DNA from: Calamus simplicifolius
Taxonomy: Eukaryota; Streptophyta; Magnoliopsida; Arecales; Arecaceae
Length of the DNA stretch: 64,000 nucleotides
Direction: 5' to 3'
Assembly (NCBI GenBank): GCA_900491605.1
Contig: UESW01004571.1
Coordinates: forward strand, 131,091 to 195,090
The notes under the pieces are model-generated. The model saw nothing but the letters and a program-made list of their open reading frames with translations. It was not told the DNA's origin and searched no databases. A program made the position numbers and the translations under genes. Positions within the stretch are counted from its first letter, which is position 1. Every line of letters begins with the position of its first letter. Below, one piece after another: positions 1 through 14,291 of this stretch.

Positions 1-229
1 GCCGATCAGATGGATCGCAACCGTCGGATTGATCATCGCCGATCGGGATCATAGCTTGGATCGATCGCAATCGTCGGAACATCGCCGATCGGATGGATCG
101 CAACGGTCCGATCGATCATCGCAGATCAGGATCATGGCTTGTATCAATCGCAACCGTCGGATCGTTGCCGATCGGATGGATCACAACCGTCTGATCGATA
201 TTCGCCGATCGGGATCATGGCTTGGATCG

Positions 230-1000
230 ATCCCAACCGTCAGATCATCGCCGATCGGAATGATCGCAATAGTCTGATCGATGATCGCCGATCAGGATCA
301 TTGCTTGGATTGACTGCAACCGTCGTATCGTCTCCGATCGGATTGATCCCAACGGTCTGATCGATCACCGCCGATCGGGATCATGGCTTGGATCGATCAT
401 AACCATTGGATCGCCGCCGATCGGATGGATCGCAATCATCGGATCGATCCTCGCCGATCAGGATCATGGCTTGGATCGATCGCAACCGTCGGGTCATTAC
501 CAATCGGATGGATCACAACCGTCGAATCGATCATCGCCGATCGGGATTATGGCTTGGATCGATCTAAACCGTCGGATCGTCGCCGATCGGATGGATCACA
601 ACTGTCGAATTGATCATCGCCGATCGAGATCATGCCTTGGATCGATCGCAGCCGTCGGATCGTCACCGATCGGTTTGATTGCAACGGTCGGATCGATCAT
701 CGCCGATCGGGATCATGGCTAGCTTGGATCGATCGCAACCGTCGATCTTCTCCGATCGGATTGATTGCAATGGTCCGATCGATCATCAACGATTGGTATC
801 ATGGCTTGGATCGATCGCAACTGTCGGAGCATCGCCGATTGGATCGATCGCAACGGTCGGATCGATCATCGCCGATCGGGATCATGGCTAGCTTGGATCG
901 ATCGCAACCATCGGATCGTTCCGATCGGATTGATCACAAGGTCGAATCGATCATCGCCGATCGGGATCATGGCTAGCTTGGATCGATCGCAACCATTGGA
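230..1000 (+). repeat. Segmental duplication copy A inside satellite block 1
   Basis: This stretch shares rare variants in the same order with 8130-8900: a CAATAGTCTGATCGATGATC unit (262 and 8162), a TTGATCCCAACGGTC unit, the CGTCGATCTTCTCCGATC unit, and three GGCTAGCTTGG units at 717, 886 and 971 that match 8615, 8781 and 8864. The offset drifts from 7900 to 7893 bp, which is explained by small deletions in one copy. Confidence 0.8.
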
Positions 1001-2439
1001 TCGATCATCACCGATCGGGATCATGGCTTTGATCGATTGCAACCGTTGGATCGTCGACGATCGGATGGATCACAACCGTCGGATCGATCATCGATCAGAT
1101 TCATCGCAGCGGTCCGATCGATCATCGCCGATCGGGATCATGGCTTGGAACGATCGCAGCCGTCGGATTATTGCCGATCGGATTGATGCAACGGTCCTGA
1201 TCGATCATCGGCGATCGGGATCATGGCTTGGATCGATCGCAACCATCGGATCGTCGCCGATCGAATGGATTGCAACCGTCGAATTGATCATCGCCGATCG
1301 GGATCATGGCTTTGTTCGATTTCAAGCATCGGATCGATCATCGCCGATCGGGATCATGGCTAGGATCGATCACAACCATCGGATTATCGATCGATCGGTT
1401 TGATCGCAATGGTCCGATTGATCATCGCCGATCTGGATCATGGCTTGGATCGATCGCAGCCAACGGATCGTCTCCGATCGGATTGATCGCAATGGTCGGA
1501 TCGATCATCGCGGATCGGATCATGGCTTGGATCGATCACAACCGTCAGATTGTCACCGATCGGCTTGATCGCAATGGTCCGATCGATCATCGCCGATCGG
1601 GATCATGGCTTATATGGATCGCAACCATCGGATCATCGCCGATCGGATTGATCGCAACGTTCGATTGAACATCGCCGATCGGGATCATGGCTTGGATCGA
1701 TCGCAACCGTCGGATCGTCGCCGATCGGATGATCGCAACCATCGGATCGATCGTTGCCGTTCGGGATCATGGCTTGGATCGATCGCAGCAGTCGGATCGT
1801 CGCTGATCGGATTGATGCAACGGTCCGATCGATCATCGCCGATCGGGATCATGGCTTGGATTGATCGCAAACATTGGATTGTCACCGATCGGATGGATCG
1901 CAACCATCGGATCGATCATCGCCGATCGGGATCATGGCTTTGATCGATCGCAACCATCAGATCGATCATCGCCGATCGAGATCATGGCTGGGATCGATCA
2001 CAACCGTCGGATTGTCACCGATCTGATCGATTGTAATGGTCCGATCGATCATCGCCGATCAGGATCATGGCTTGGATCGATCGCAACCGTCGGATCATCG
2101 CCAATCGGATTGATCGCAACGTCGGATCGATCATCGCCGATCGGGATCATGGCTAGCTTGGATCGATCGCAACCGTCGGATCGTCGCCGATCGGTTTGAT
2201 CGCAACCGTCTGATCGATCATCGCCGATCGGGATCATGGCTTGGATCGATCGCAACCGTCGGATCGTTGCCAACGATGGATCGCAACCGTCGGATCGATC
2301 ATCGCCGATCGGGATCATGGCTTGGATCGATCGCCATCGTCGGATCATCGCCGATGGGATTGATCGCAACGGTCCGATCGATTATCGGCGATCGGGATCA
2401 TGGCTTGGATCGATCGCAACCGTCGGATCATCGCCGATC

Positions 2440-2790
2440 GGATGGATCGCAACGGTATGATCGATCATCGCCGATCGGGATCATGGCTAGCTTGGATCGA
2501 TCTCAACCGTCGGATCGTCTTCGATGGGATGATCGCAACCGTCGGATCGATCATCGCCGATCGGGATCATGGCTTGGATCGATCGCAACCGTCGGATCAT
2601 CTCGATCGGATTGATTGCAACCGTCCGATCGATCATCGCCGATCGGGATCATGGCTTGGATCGATCGCAACTGTCATCGCCGATCGGATGGATCGCAACC
2701 GTCGGATCGATCATCGCCGATCGGGATCATGGCTAGCTTGGATCGATCGCTACCGTCGGATCGTCGCCGATCGGATGGATCGCAACGGAC
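2440..2790 (+). repeat. Inverted long-range duplication, forward partner
   Basis: The reverse complement of 30120-30460 matches this stretch in several unusual variants in order: GGTATGATCGATC in place of GGTCCGATCGATC, ATCTCAACCGTC, TTCGATGGGATGATCG (with one extra A in the partner), GATTGATTGCAAC, and a CTACCGTCGG in place of CAACCGTCGG. Two GCTAGC insertions lie about 245 bp apart here and about 249 bp apart in the partner. Confidence 0.7.
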
Positions 2791-5700
2791 GGATCGATCA
2801 TCACGATCGGGATCATGGCTTGGATCGATCGCAACCGTCAGATCATCACCGATCGGATGGATCGCAAGGTCGATCGATCATCGCCGATCAGGATCATGGC
2901 TTGGATCGATCGCAACCGTCGGATTGTCACCGATCGGATTGATCGCAATGTCGGATCGATCATCGCCGATCGGATCATGGCTTGGATCGATCGCAACCGT
3001 CGGATCGTCGCCGATCAGATTGATCGCAACGGTCGATCGATCATCGCCGATCGGATCATGGCTTGGATCGATCGCAACCATCGATCGTCGCCGATCGGAT
3101 GGATCGCAACCGTCGGATCGATCATCGCCGATCGGGATCATGGCTTGGATCGATCGCAACCATCGGATCGTCTTCGATCGGATCGATCATCGCCGATCGG
3201 GATCATGGCTTGGATCGATCGCAACCGTCGGATCGTCTCCGATCAATTGATCGCAATGTCGATCGATCATCACCGATCGGGATCATGGCTTGGATCGATC
3301 GCAACATCGGATCGTCGCCGATCGGATTGATCGCAACGGTCGGATCGATCATCGCCGATCGAGATCATGCTTGGATCGATAATCATCGATCGAATCGATC
3401 ATCCGATCGGATTGATCGCAAGATCGATCATCGCCGATCGGGATCATGGCTTGGATCGATCGCAACCATCGGATCATCGCCGATCGGATGGATCGCAACC
3501 GTCGGATCGATCATCGTCGATCGGGATCATGGCTTTGATCGATCGATCGGATCGATCATCGCCGATCGGATCATGGCTTGGATCGATCGCAAATCGGATT
3601 GTCACCGATCGGATTGATCGCAATGGTCGATCGATCATCGCGATCGGGATCATGGCTTGGATCGATCGCAACCATCGGATCATCGCCGATCGGATGGATC
3701 GCAACGTCAGATCGATCATCGCCGATCGGATCATGGCTTGGATCGATCGCAACCGTCGGATCGTCGCCGATCGGATGGATCGCAACCGTTGGATCGATCA
3801 TCGCCGATCGGATCATGGCTTGGATCGATCGCAACCATCGGATCATCACCGATCGGATGATCGCAATGGTCCGATCGATCATCGCCGATCGGGATCATGG
3901 CTTGGATCGATCGCAACCGTCGGATCATCGCCGATCGGATTGATCGCAACGGTCGATCGATCATCGCCGATCATCGATCGATCACAACCGTCGGATTCGG
4001 ATTGATCGCAATGGTCCGATCGATCATCACGGATCGGGATCATGGCTTGGATCGATCGCAACCATCGGATCGTCACCGATCGGATGGATCGCAACCATCG
4101 GATCGATCATCGCCGATCGGAATCATGGCTTGGATCGATCGCAACCGTCGGATCGCCGATCGAATGGATCAATCATCGCCGATCGGGATCATGGCTTGGA
4201 TCGATCGCAACCATCGGATCATCTCCGATCGGATCGATCATCGCGATCGGGATCATGGGCTTGGATCGATCGCAAAATCGTCTCCGATCGGATTGATCGC
4301 AACGGTCGGATCGATCATCGCCGATCGGGATCATGGCTTGGATCGATTGCAACCATCGGATTGTCGCCGATCGGATGGATCGCGGATCGATCATCGCCGA
4401 TCGGGATCATGGCTTGGATCGATCGCAACCATCGGATCGTCACCGATCGGATGGATCGCAACCATCGGATCGATCATCGTCGATCGGATCATGGCTTGGA
4501 TCGATCGCAACCATCGGATCGTCGTCGATTGGATCGATCGCAATGGTCCGATCGATCATCGGCGATCGGGATCATGGCTTGGATCGATCGCAACCATCGG
4601 ATAGTCGCCGATCGGATGGATCACAACCGTCGGATCGATCATCGCCGATCGGGATCATGGGCTTGGATCGATCGCAACCATCGAATGTCGCCGATCGGAT
4701 TGATCGCAACGGTCGATCAATCATCGCCGATCGGGATCATGGCTTGGATCGATGGCAACCATCGGATCGTCGCCGATCGGATGGATCGCAACCCGATCAT
4801 CGCCGATCGGGATCATGGCTTGGATCGATCGCAACGTCGGATCGTCGCCGATCGGATGGATCGCAACCATCGGATCGATCATGCCGATCGGGATCATGGC
4901 TTGGATCGATCGCAACCGTCGGATCATCGCCGATCGGATTGATCGCAACGTTCGATCGATCATCGCGATCGGGATCATGGCTTGATCGATCGCAACCGTC
5001 GGATCATCGATCGGATTGATCGCAATGGTTGGATCGATCATCGCCGATCGGGATCATGGCTGGATCGATCGCAACCGGATCGTCGCCGATCGATTGATCG
5101 CAACGGTCTGATCGATCATCGCCGATCGGATCATGGCTTGGATCGATCGCAACCGTCGGATCGTCGCCGATCGGATGGATCGCAACCGTCGGATCGATCA
5201 TCGCCGATCGGGATCATGGCTTGGATCGATCGCAACCGTCGGATCATCGCGATCGGATGGATTGCAACCGTCGATCGATCATCATCGATCGGATCATGGC
5301 TTGGATCGATCGCAACGATCATCGCCGATCAGATGGATCGCAACCGCGGATCGATCATCGCCGATCGGGATCATGGCTTGGATCGATCGCAACCATCGGA
5401 TCATCGCCGATCGGATGGATCGCAATGGTCCGATCGATCATCGCCGATCGGGATCATGGCTTGGATCGATCGCAACCATCGGATCGTCGCCGATCGGATG
5501 GATCGCAATGATCGATCATCGCGATCGGGATCATGGCTTGGATCGATCGCAACCGTCCGATCATCGCCGATCGATCGCATCGATGATCGCGATCGGATCA
5601 TTGGATCGCAACCATCGGATCGCGATCGGATTGATCGCAAGATCGATCATCGCCGATGGGATCATGGCTTGGATCGATCGCAACCATCGGATCATCACCG

Positions 5701-8129
5701 ATCGGATGGATCGCAACCGTCGGATCGATCATCGCCGATCGGGATCATGGCTTGGATCGATCGCAACCGTCGGATCATCGCCGATCGGATGGATCGCAAC
5801 GGTCCGATCGATCATCGCCGATCGGGATCATGGCTTGGATCGATTGCAACCATCGGATATCGCCGATCGGATGGATCGCAACCGTCGGATCGATCATCGC
5901 CGATCGGGATCATGGGCTTGGATCGATCGCAACCGTCGGATAGTCTCCGATCGGATTGATCGCAACGGTTGATCGATCATCGCCGATCGGGATCATGGCT
6001 TGGATCGATCGCAACCGTCGGATCATCGCCGATCGGATGGATCGCAACCATCGATCGATCATCGCCGATCGGGATCATGGCTTGGATCGATCGCAACCGT
6101 CGGATCATCGCCGATCGGATGGATCGCAACGTCGGATCGATCATCGCCGATCGGATCATGGCTTGGATCGATCGCAACCGTCAGATCATCGCGATCGGAT
6201 TGATCGCAACAGTTCGATCGATCATCGCGATCGGGATCATGGCTTGGATCGATCGCAACCATCGGATCGTCGCCGATCGGATGATCGCAACGGTCGGATC
6301 GATCATCGCCGATCGGGATCATGGCTAGCTTGATCGATCGCAACCGTCGGATCGTCGCCGATCGGATTGATCGCAATGTCGGATCGATCATCGCCGATCG
6401 GGATCATGGCTTGGATCGATCGCAACCATCGGATCATCGCCGATCGGATGGATCGCAACCGTTGGATCGATCATCGCCGATCGAGATCATGGCTTGGATC
6501 GATCGCAACCGTCGGATCGTCGCGATCGGATGGATCGCAACCATCGGATCGATCATCGCCGATCGGAATCATGGCTTGGATCGATCGCAACTGTCGGATC
6601 GTCGCCGATCGGATGGATCGCAACCATCGGATCGATCATTGCCGATCGGGATCATGGCTTGGATCGATCGCAACATCGGATCATCGCCGATCGGATGGAT
6701 CGCAACGGTCCGATCGATCATCGCGATCGGGATCATGGCTTGGATCGATCGCAACCGATCGGATCATCGCCGATCGGATGGATCGCAACCGTCGGATCGA
6801 TCATCGCCAATCGGGATCATGGCTTGGATCGATCGCAATCCGATCATCGGATCATGATCGCAATGTCGATCGATCATCGCCAATCGGATCATTGCTTGGA
6901 TCGATCGCAACCATCGTCGCCGATCGGATTGATCGCAATGGTCTGATCGATCATCGCCGATCGGGATCATGGCTTGGATCGATCGCAACCGTTGGATCGT
7001 CGCCGATCGGATGGATCGCAACCATCGGATCGATCATCGTCGATCGGGATCATGGCTTGGATCGATCGCAACCGTCGGATCATCGCCGATCGGATGATCG
7101 CAATGGTCCGATCGATCATCGGCGATCGGGATCATGGCTTGGATCGATTGCAACCATCGGATAGTCTCCGATCGGATGGATCGCAACCGTCGGATCGATC
7201 ATCGCCGATCGGGATCATGGCTTGGATCGATCGCAACCGTCGAATAGTCTCCGATCGGATTGATCGCAACGGTCTGATCAATCATCGCCGATCGGGATCA
7301 TGGCTTGGATGGATCGCAACCGTCGGATCATCGCGATCGGATGGATCGCAACCATCGATCGATCATCGCCGATCGGATCATGGCTTGGATCGATCGCAAC
7401 TGTCGGATCATCGCCGATCGGATGGATCGCAAGTCGGATCGATCATCGCCGATCGGGATCATGGCTTGGATCGATTGCAACCGTCGGATCATCGCCGATC
7501 GGATGGATCGCAACAGTTTGATCGATCATCGGCGATCGGGATCATGGCTTGGATCGATCGTGACCATCGGATCATCGCCGATTGATCGCAACGTCGGATC
7601 GATCATCGCCGATCGGGATCATGGCTAGCTTAGATCGATCGCAACCGTCGGATCATCTCCGATCGGATTGATCGCAATGGTCGATCGATCATCGCCGATC
7701 GGGATCATGGCTTGGATCGATCGCAACCGTCGGATCATCGCCGATCGGATGGATCGCAACCATTGGATCGATCATCGCCGATCGGATCATGGCTTGGATC
7801 GATCGCAACCGTCGGATCATCGCCGATCGGATGGATCGCAACCGTCGGATCGATCATCGCCGATCGGGATCATGGCTTGGATCGATCGCAACCGTCGGAT
7901 CATCGCCGATCGGATGGATCGCAACCGTCGATCGATCATCGCCGATCGGGATCATGGCTTGGATCGATCGCAATCATCGAACGTCGCCGATCGGATGGAT
8001 CGCAATGGTCCGATCGATCATCGCGATCGGGATCATGGCTTGGATCGATCGCAACCGTCGGATCGTCGCCGATCGGATGGATCGCAACCGTCTGATCGAT
8101 CATCGCCGATCGGGATCATGGCTTGGATC

Positions 8130-8900
8130 GATCGCAATCGTCCGATCATCGCCGATCGAATGATCACAATAGTCTGATCGATGATCGTCGATCGGATCAT
8201 TGCTTGGATCGATCACAACCGTCGGATCGTCTTCGATCGGATTGATCCCAACGGTCTGATCGATCACCGCCGATCGGGATCATGGCTTGGATCGATCGCA
8301 ACCATCGGATCGTCACCGATCGGATGGATCGCAACCGTCGGATCGATCATCGCCGATCGGGATCATGGCTTGGATCGATCGCAACCGTCGGATCATCGCC
8401 GATCGGATGGATCGCAACCGTCGGATCGATCATCGCCGATCAGGATCATGGCTTGGATCGATCGCAACCGTTGGATCATCGCCGATCGAATGGATCCCAA
8501 CCATTGGATTGATCATCGCCGATCGGGATCATGCCTTGGATCGATCGCAACCATCGGATCGTCACCGATCGGATTGATTGCAACGTCGGATCGATCATCG
8601 CCGATCGGGATCATGGCTAGCTTGGATCGATCGCAACCGTCGATCTTCTCCGATCGGATTGATCGCAATGGTCGATCGATCATCGACGATTGGATCATGG
8701 CTTGGATCGATCGCAACTGTCGGATCGTCGCCGATCGGATGATCGCAATGGTCGGATCGATCATCGCCGATCGGGATCATGGCTAGCTTGGATCGATCGC
8801 AACCGTCGGATCGTCCGATCGGATTGATCGCAAGGTCGATCGATCATCGCCGATCGGGATCATGGCTAGCTTGGATCGATCGCAACCATCGGATCGTTGC
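8130..8900 (+). repeat. Segmental duplication copy B inside satellite block 1
   Basis: This is the partner of 230-1000 at an offset of about 7.9 kb, identified by the same ordered set of diagnostic variants. It carries more single-base deletions than copy A, for example GGTCGATCG where copy A has GGTCCGATCG. Confidence 0.8.
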
Positions 8901-9395
8901 CGATCGGATGGATCGCAACCGTCGGATCGATCATCGCCGATCGGGATCATGGCTAGCTTGGATCAATCACAACCGTTGGATTGTCTCAGATCGGATCGAT
9001 CATCGCCAATCAGGATCATGGCTAGCTAGGATCGATCGCAACCATCGGATCGTCTCCGATCGGATCGATCATCGCCGATCGGGATCATGGCTAGCTTGGA
9101 TCGATCGCAAATGTTAGATCATCTCCGATCAGATTGATCGCAACGGTCGGATCGATCATCGCCGATCGGTATCACGGCTTGATTGATCGCAACCATCTGA
9201 TTGTCACCGATCTGATGGATCGCAACCGTCGGATTGATCATCGCCGATCGGGATCATTGCTTGGATCGATCTCAACCGTCGGACCATCGCCGATCGGATG
9301 GATCGCAACCGTCGGATCGATCACCGATCGGATCATGGCTTGGATCGATCAACCGTCGGATCATCGCCGATGGATCGCAACAGTTGGATCATCAT

Positions 9396-9424
9396 TGAGG
9401 ATCGGATGGATGCGACGGTTGCGA
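9396..9424. other. Head-to-head satellite inversion junction
   Basis: The satellite changes from forward to reverse orientation with no spacer. The junction reads as an imperfect palindrome, ATCGGATGGAT then GCGACGGTTGCG then ATCCATCCGAT. Bases from about 9409 rightwards match the start of the 1645-bp higher-order repeat seen again at 11053 and 12698. The break can therefore be placed within a few bases of 9409, in a short stretch of microhomology (GGATGGAT). Confidence 0.85.
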
Positions 9425-11052
9425 TCCATCCGATCGGCAATGATATCCGATGGTTGCGATCGATCCAAGCCATGATCCTGATCGGCGATGATCGATCCGA
9501 CGGTTTGATCCATCCGATTGGCAATGATACGACGGTTGCGATCGATCCAAGACATAATCCCGATCGGCCATATTGATCCGATAATTACGATCCATCCGAT
9601 CAGCGACGATATCTGACGGTTATGATCGATCCAAGCCATGATCCTGATCGGCGATGATCGATCCGACATTTTTGATCCATCCGATCGGCAATGATACGAC
9701 GATTACGATCTATCCAGGCCATAATCCCGATCGGCCATGATTGATCCGACAGTTGCGATCCATCCGATCAGCGATGATATCAGACGGTTTCGATCGATCC
9801 AAGCCATGATCCCGATCAGCGATGATCGATCAGACCTTTGCGATCGATCTAAGCCATGATCCCGAACAGCCATGATTGATCCGAAGGTTGCCATCCATCC
9901 GATCAGCAACGATATCTGACGGTTGCGATCTATCCAAGCCATGATCCCGATCGGCGATGATCAATCCCACGGTTGCGATCCATCCGATCAGCGACGATAT
10001 CCGATGGTTGCGATCGATCCAAACCATGATCCCGATTGGCGATGATTGATCCGACGGTTGCGATCCATCCGATCGGTGACGATCCGACGATTGCAATCGA
10101 TCCAAGCCATGATCCTGATCGGAGATGATCGATCGGACCGTTGCGATCAATCCGATCGGCGATGATCCAATGGTTGCGTTCGATTCAATCCATGATCCCG
10201 ATCGGAGATGATCGATCCGAAGATTGCGATCCATCCGATCGGCGATGATATCCGACGGTTGCGATCGATCCAAGCCATGATCCCGATCGGCGATGATCAA
10301 TCCGAAAGTTGCGATCCATCCGATCGGCGACGATAATCGACGGTTGCGATCGATCCAAGCCATGATCCCGATCGGCGATTATCGATCCAAAGGTTTACGA
10401 TCCATCCGATCAGCGACGATACGACGGTTGCGATCGATCCAAGCCATGATTCCGATCGGTGATGATCGATCCGACGGTTGCGATCCATCGATCGTTGACG
10501 ATCCGATGGTTGCGATCGATCCAAGCCATGATCCTGATCGGCGATGATCGATCGGACAGTTGTGATCCATCCAATCGGTGATGATCCAATGGTTGCGATC
10601 GATTCAAACCATGATCCTGATCGGTGATGATCGATCCAACGGTAGCGATCCATCCGATCGGCGATGGTATCCGACGGTAGCAATCAATCCAAGCCAGGAT
10701 CCCGATTAGCTATAATCGATCGGACCATTACGATCCATCTGAATGTCAATGACCCAGAGATTGCGATCAATCAAGGCCATGATCCCGATCGGCGATGATC
10801 GATCCGACGGTTGCGATCCATCCGATCAGCGAAGATATCCGACGGTTGCGATCGATTCAAGCAATGATCCCGATCGGCGATGATCAATCGGACCGTTGCG
10901 ATCCATTCGATCATCGATGATCCGACGATTGTGATCAATCCAAGCCATGATCCCGATCGGCGATGATCGAACCGACGGCTGCGATCAATCTGATCGATGA
11001 CGTATTCGACGGTTGCGATCGATCCAAGCCATGATCCCGATCAGCGATGATC
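9409..11052 (-). repeat. Higher-order repeat copy 1 (about 1645 bp, near 20 units)
   Basis: Diagnostic marks: GACATAATCCCGATCGGCCA at 9551, CAATGGTTGCGTTCG at 10168, and a CCCGAACAGCCATGATTG unit. The copy begins exactly at the inversion junction, so it may be truncated on its left side. Confidence 0.9.
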
Positions 11053-12697
11053 GATGCGACGGTTGCGATCCATCCGATCGGCAATGATATCCGATGGTTG
11101 CGATCGATCCAAGCCATGATCCTGATCGGCGATGATCGATCCGACGGTTTCGATCCATCCGATTGGCAATGATACGACGGTTGCGATCGATCCAAGACAT
11201 AATCCCGATCGGCCATATTGATCCAATAATTGCAATCCATCCGATCAGCGACGATATCTGATGGTTACGATCGATCCAAGCCATGATCCTGATCGGCGAT
11301 GATCGATCCGACATTTTTGATCCATCCGATCAGCAATGATACGACGATTACGATCGATCCAGGCCATAATCCCGATCGGCCATGATTGATCCGACAGTTG
11401 CGATCCATCCGATCAGCGATGATATCAGACGGTTTCGATCGATCCAAGCCATGATCCTGATCAGCGATGATCGATCAGACCTTTGCGATCGGTCTAAGCC
11501 ATGATCCCGAACAGCCATGATTGATCCGAAGGTTGCCATCCATCTGATCGGCAATGATATCTGATGGTTGCGATCTATCCAAGCCATGATCCCGATTGGC
11601 GATGATCGATCCCACGGTTGCGATCCATCCGATCGGCGATGATATCCGATGGTTGTGATCGATCCAAGCCATGATCCCGATCGGCGATGATTGATCCGAC
11701 GGTTGCGATCCATCCGATCGGCGACGATCCGATGGTTGCGATCGATCCAAGCCATGATTCTGATCGGAGATGATCGATCGGACCGTTGCGATCAATCCGA
11801 TCGACGATGATCCAATGGTTGCGTTCGATTCAATCCATGATCCCGATCGGAGATGATCGATCCGAAGATTGCGATCCATCCGATCGACGATGATATCCGA
11901 CGGTTGCGATCGATCCAAGCCATGATCCCGATCGGCGATGATCAATCCGAAAGTTGCGATCCATCCGATCGGCGACGATAACCGACGTTGCGATCGATCC
12001 AAGCCATGATCCCGATCGGCGATTATCGATTCGAAGATTTATGATCCATCCGATCAGCGACGATACAACGGTTGCGATCGATCCAAGCCATGATTCCGAT
12101 CGGTGATGATCGATCCGACGGTTGCGATCCATCCGATCGTTGACGATCCGATGGTTGCGATCGATCCAAGCCATGATCCTGATCGGCGATGATTGATCAG
12201 ACGGTTGTGATCCATCCAATCGGTGATGATCCAATGGTTGCGATCGATTCAAGCCATGATCCTGATCGGTGATGATCGATCCAACGGTAGCGATCCATCC
12301 GATCGGTGATGGTATCCGACGGTAGCGATCAATCCAAGCCAGGATCCCGATCAGCTATAATCAATCGGACCATTACGATCCATCTGAATGTCGATGACCC
12401 GAAGATTGCGATCAATCAAGGCCATGATCCCGATCGGCGATGATCGATCCGACGGTTGCGATCCATCCGATCGACGAAGATATCCGACGGTTGCGATCGA
12501 TCCAAGCCATGATCCCGATCGGCGATGATCAATCGGACCGTTGTGATCCATTCGATCATCGATGATCCGACGATTGTGATCAATCCAAGCCATGATCCCG
12601 ATTGGCGATGATCGAACCGACGGCTGCGATCAATCTGATCGATGATGTATTCGATGGTTGCGATCGATCCAAGCCATGATCCCGATCGGTGATGATC
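11053..12697 (-). repeat. Higher-order repeat copy 2 (1645 bp)
   Basis: The same marks recur at 11196 (GACATAATCCC) and 11813 (CAATGGTTGCGTTCG), each exactly 1645 bp after copy 1. The start mark GATGCGACGG lies at 11053. Confidence 0.92.
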
Positions 12698-13480
12698 GAT
12701 GCGACGGTTGCGATCCATCCGATCGGCAACGATATCCGATGGTTGCGATTGATCCAAGCCATGATCCTGATCGGCGATGATCGATCCGATGGTTTCGATC
12801 CATCCGATTGGCAATGATACGACGGTTGCGATCGATCCAAGACATAATCCCGATCGGCCATATTGATCCGATAATTGCGATCCATCCGATCAGCGACGAT
12901 ATCTGATGGTTACGATCGATCTAAGCCATGATCCTGATCGGCAATGATCGATCCGACATTTTTGATCCATCCGATCGGCAATGATACGACGATTACGATC
13001 GATCAGGCCATAATCCCGATTGGCCATGATTGATCCGACAGTTGCGATCCATCGATCAGCGATGATATCAGACGGTTTCGATCGATCCAAGCCATGATCC
13101 CGATCAGCGATGATCGATCAGACCTTTGCGATCGGTCTAAGCCATGATCCCGAACAGCCATGATTGATCCGAAGGTTGCCATCCATCCGATCGGCAACGA
13201 TATCTGACGGTTGCGATCTATCCAAGCCATGATCCCGATCGGCGATGATCGATCCCACGGTTGCGATCCATCCGATGGGTGACGATATCTGATGGTTGCG
13301 ATCGATCCAAGCCATGATCCCGATCGGCGATGATTGATCCGACGGTTGCGATCCATTCGATCGGCGACGATCCGATGGTTGCGATCGATCCAAGCCATGA
13401 TCTTGATCGGAGATGATCGATCGGACCGTTGCGATCAATCCGATCGGCAATGATCCAATGGTTGCGTTCGATTCAATCAT
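12698..13480 (-). repeat. Higher-order repeat copy 3 (partial, about half length)
   Basis: Marks recur at 12698 (GATGCGACGG) and 12841 (GACATAATCCC), exactly 1645 bp after copy 2, and at 13456 (CAATGGTTGCGTTCG, 1643 bp). Several units that should follow are missing after about 13500, and the unit order changes, so the copy is broken off. Confidence 0.88.
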
Positions 13481-14286
13481 GATCCCGATCGGAGATGATC
13501 GATCCGAAGATTGCGATCCATCCGATCGGCGATGATATCCGATGGTTGCGATCGATCCAAGCCATGATCCCGATCGGCGATGATCGATCGGACCGTTGCG
13601 ATCCATCCGATCATCGATGATCCGATGATTACGATCGATCCAAGCTATAATCTTGATCGGCGATGATCGATCCGACGGTTACGATCCATCCGATCGGCGA
13701 TGATATCCGACGGTTGTGATGGATCCAAGCCATGATTCCAATCGGCGATGATCGATCGGATCGTTGCGATCCATCCGATCGTCAATGATCTGACGATTGC
13801 GATTGGTCAAAGCCACGATCCCGATCGGCAATGATCGATTCGATGGCTTCAATCCATCCGATCGGCGACGATATCCAACGGTTGCAAGCGATCCAAGCCA
13901 TGATCCCGATCCGCAATGATCGATCGGACCGTTGCAATCCATTCGATCGGCAACAATCTGATGGTTGTGATCGATCCAAGTTATGATTCTGATCGGTGAT
14001 GATCATTTCGACGGTTGTGATCCATCCAATCGGTGAAAATATCCGACGGTTGCGATCGATCCAAGCTATGATACCGATCGGCAATGATCGATCCGATGGT
14101 TGCAATCCATCCGATCGGCGGTGATACGACGGTTGTGATCGATCCAAGCCATGATCCCGATCGATGATGATCGATCGGACCATTGCGATCCAACCGATCG
14201 ACGACGATCCGACGGTTGTGATCCATACGATCGGCGATGATATCCGACGGTTGTGATCGATCCAAGCCATGATCCCGATCGGCGTT

Positions 14287-14291
14287 GATCT
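14287..14291. repeat. Target-site duplication GATCT, left copy
   Basis: The five bases directly before the LTR terminus TGTAGGGAG are GATCT, identical to the five bases directly after the other terminus. They lie in satellite sequence. Confidence 0.93.

Larger units (their letters stand above)
1..9408 (+). repeat. 83-bp satellite array, block 1 (forward)
   Basis: Head-to-tail copies of an 83-bp unit, defined here as forward when it reads ATCATGGCTTGGATCGATCG. The spacing is directly measurable: ATCATGG at 7704, 7786 and 7869 gives 82 and 83 bp, the 82 coming from one lost G. Each unit contains two related halves, 37 and 46 bp, sharing GATCGCAACC and ATCGCCGATCGG. This block lies close to the consensus, nearly lacks the 85-bp variant common elsewhere, and carries many units with a 4-bp AGCT insertion that makes GGCTAGCTTGG (for example near 717, 886, 971, 2153, 8615, 8781, 8864). 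All open frames here are satellite translations and none is called as a gene. The left end is open, so the array continues beyond the window. Confidence 0.97.
9409..14286 (-). repeat. 83-bp satellite array, block 2 (reverse)
   Basis: The same satellite in reverse orientation (CCAAGCCATGATCCCGATCG, CCGACGGTTGCGATCC). Many units carry the GATATC variant that is nearly absent from block 1. Mutations are mostly CG to TG or CA. The internal organisation is a three-copy higher-order repeat of 1645 bp followed by about 800 bp of unrelated unit order. No gene is seen. Confidence 0.97.
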
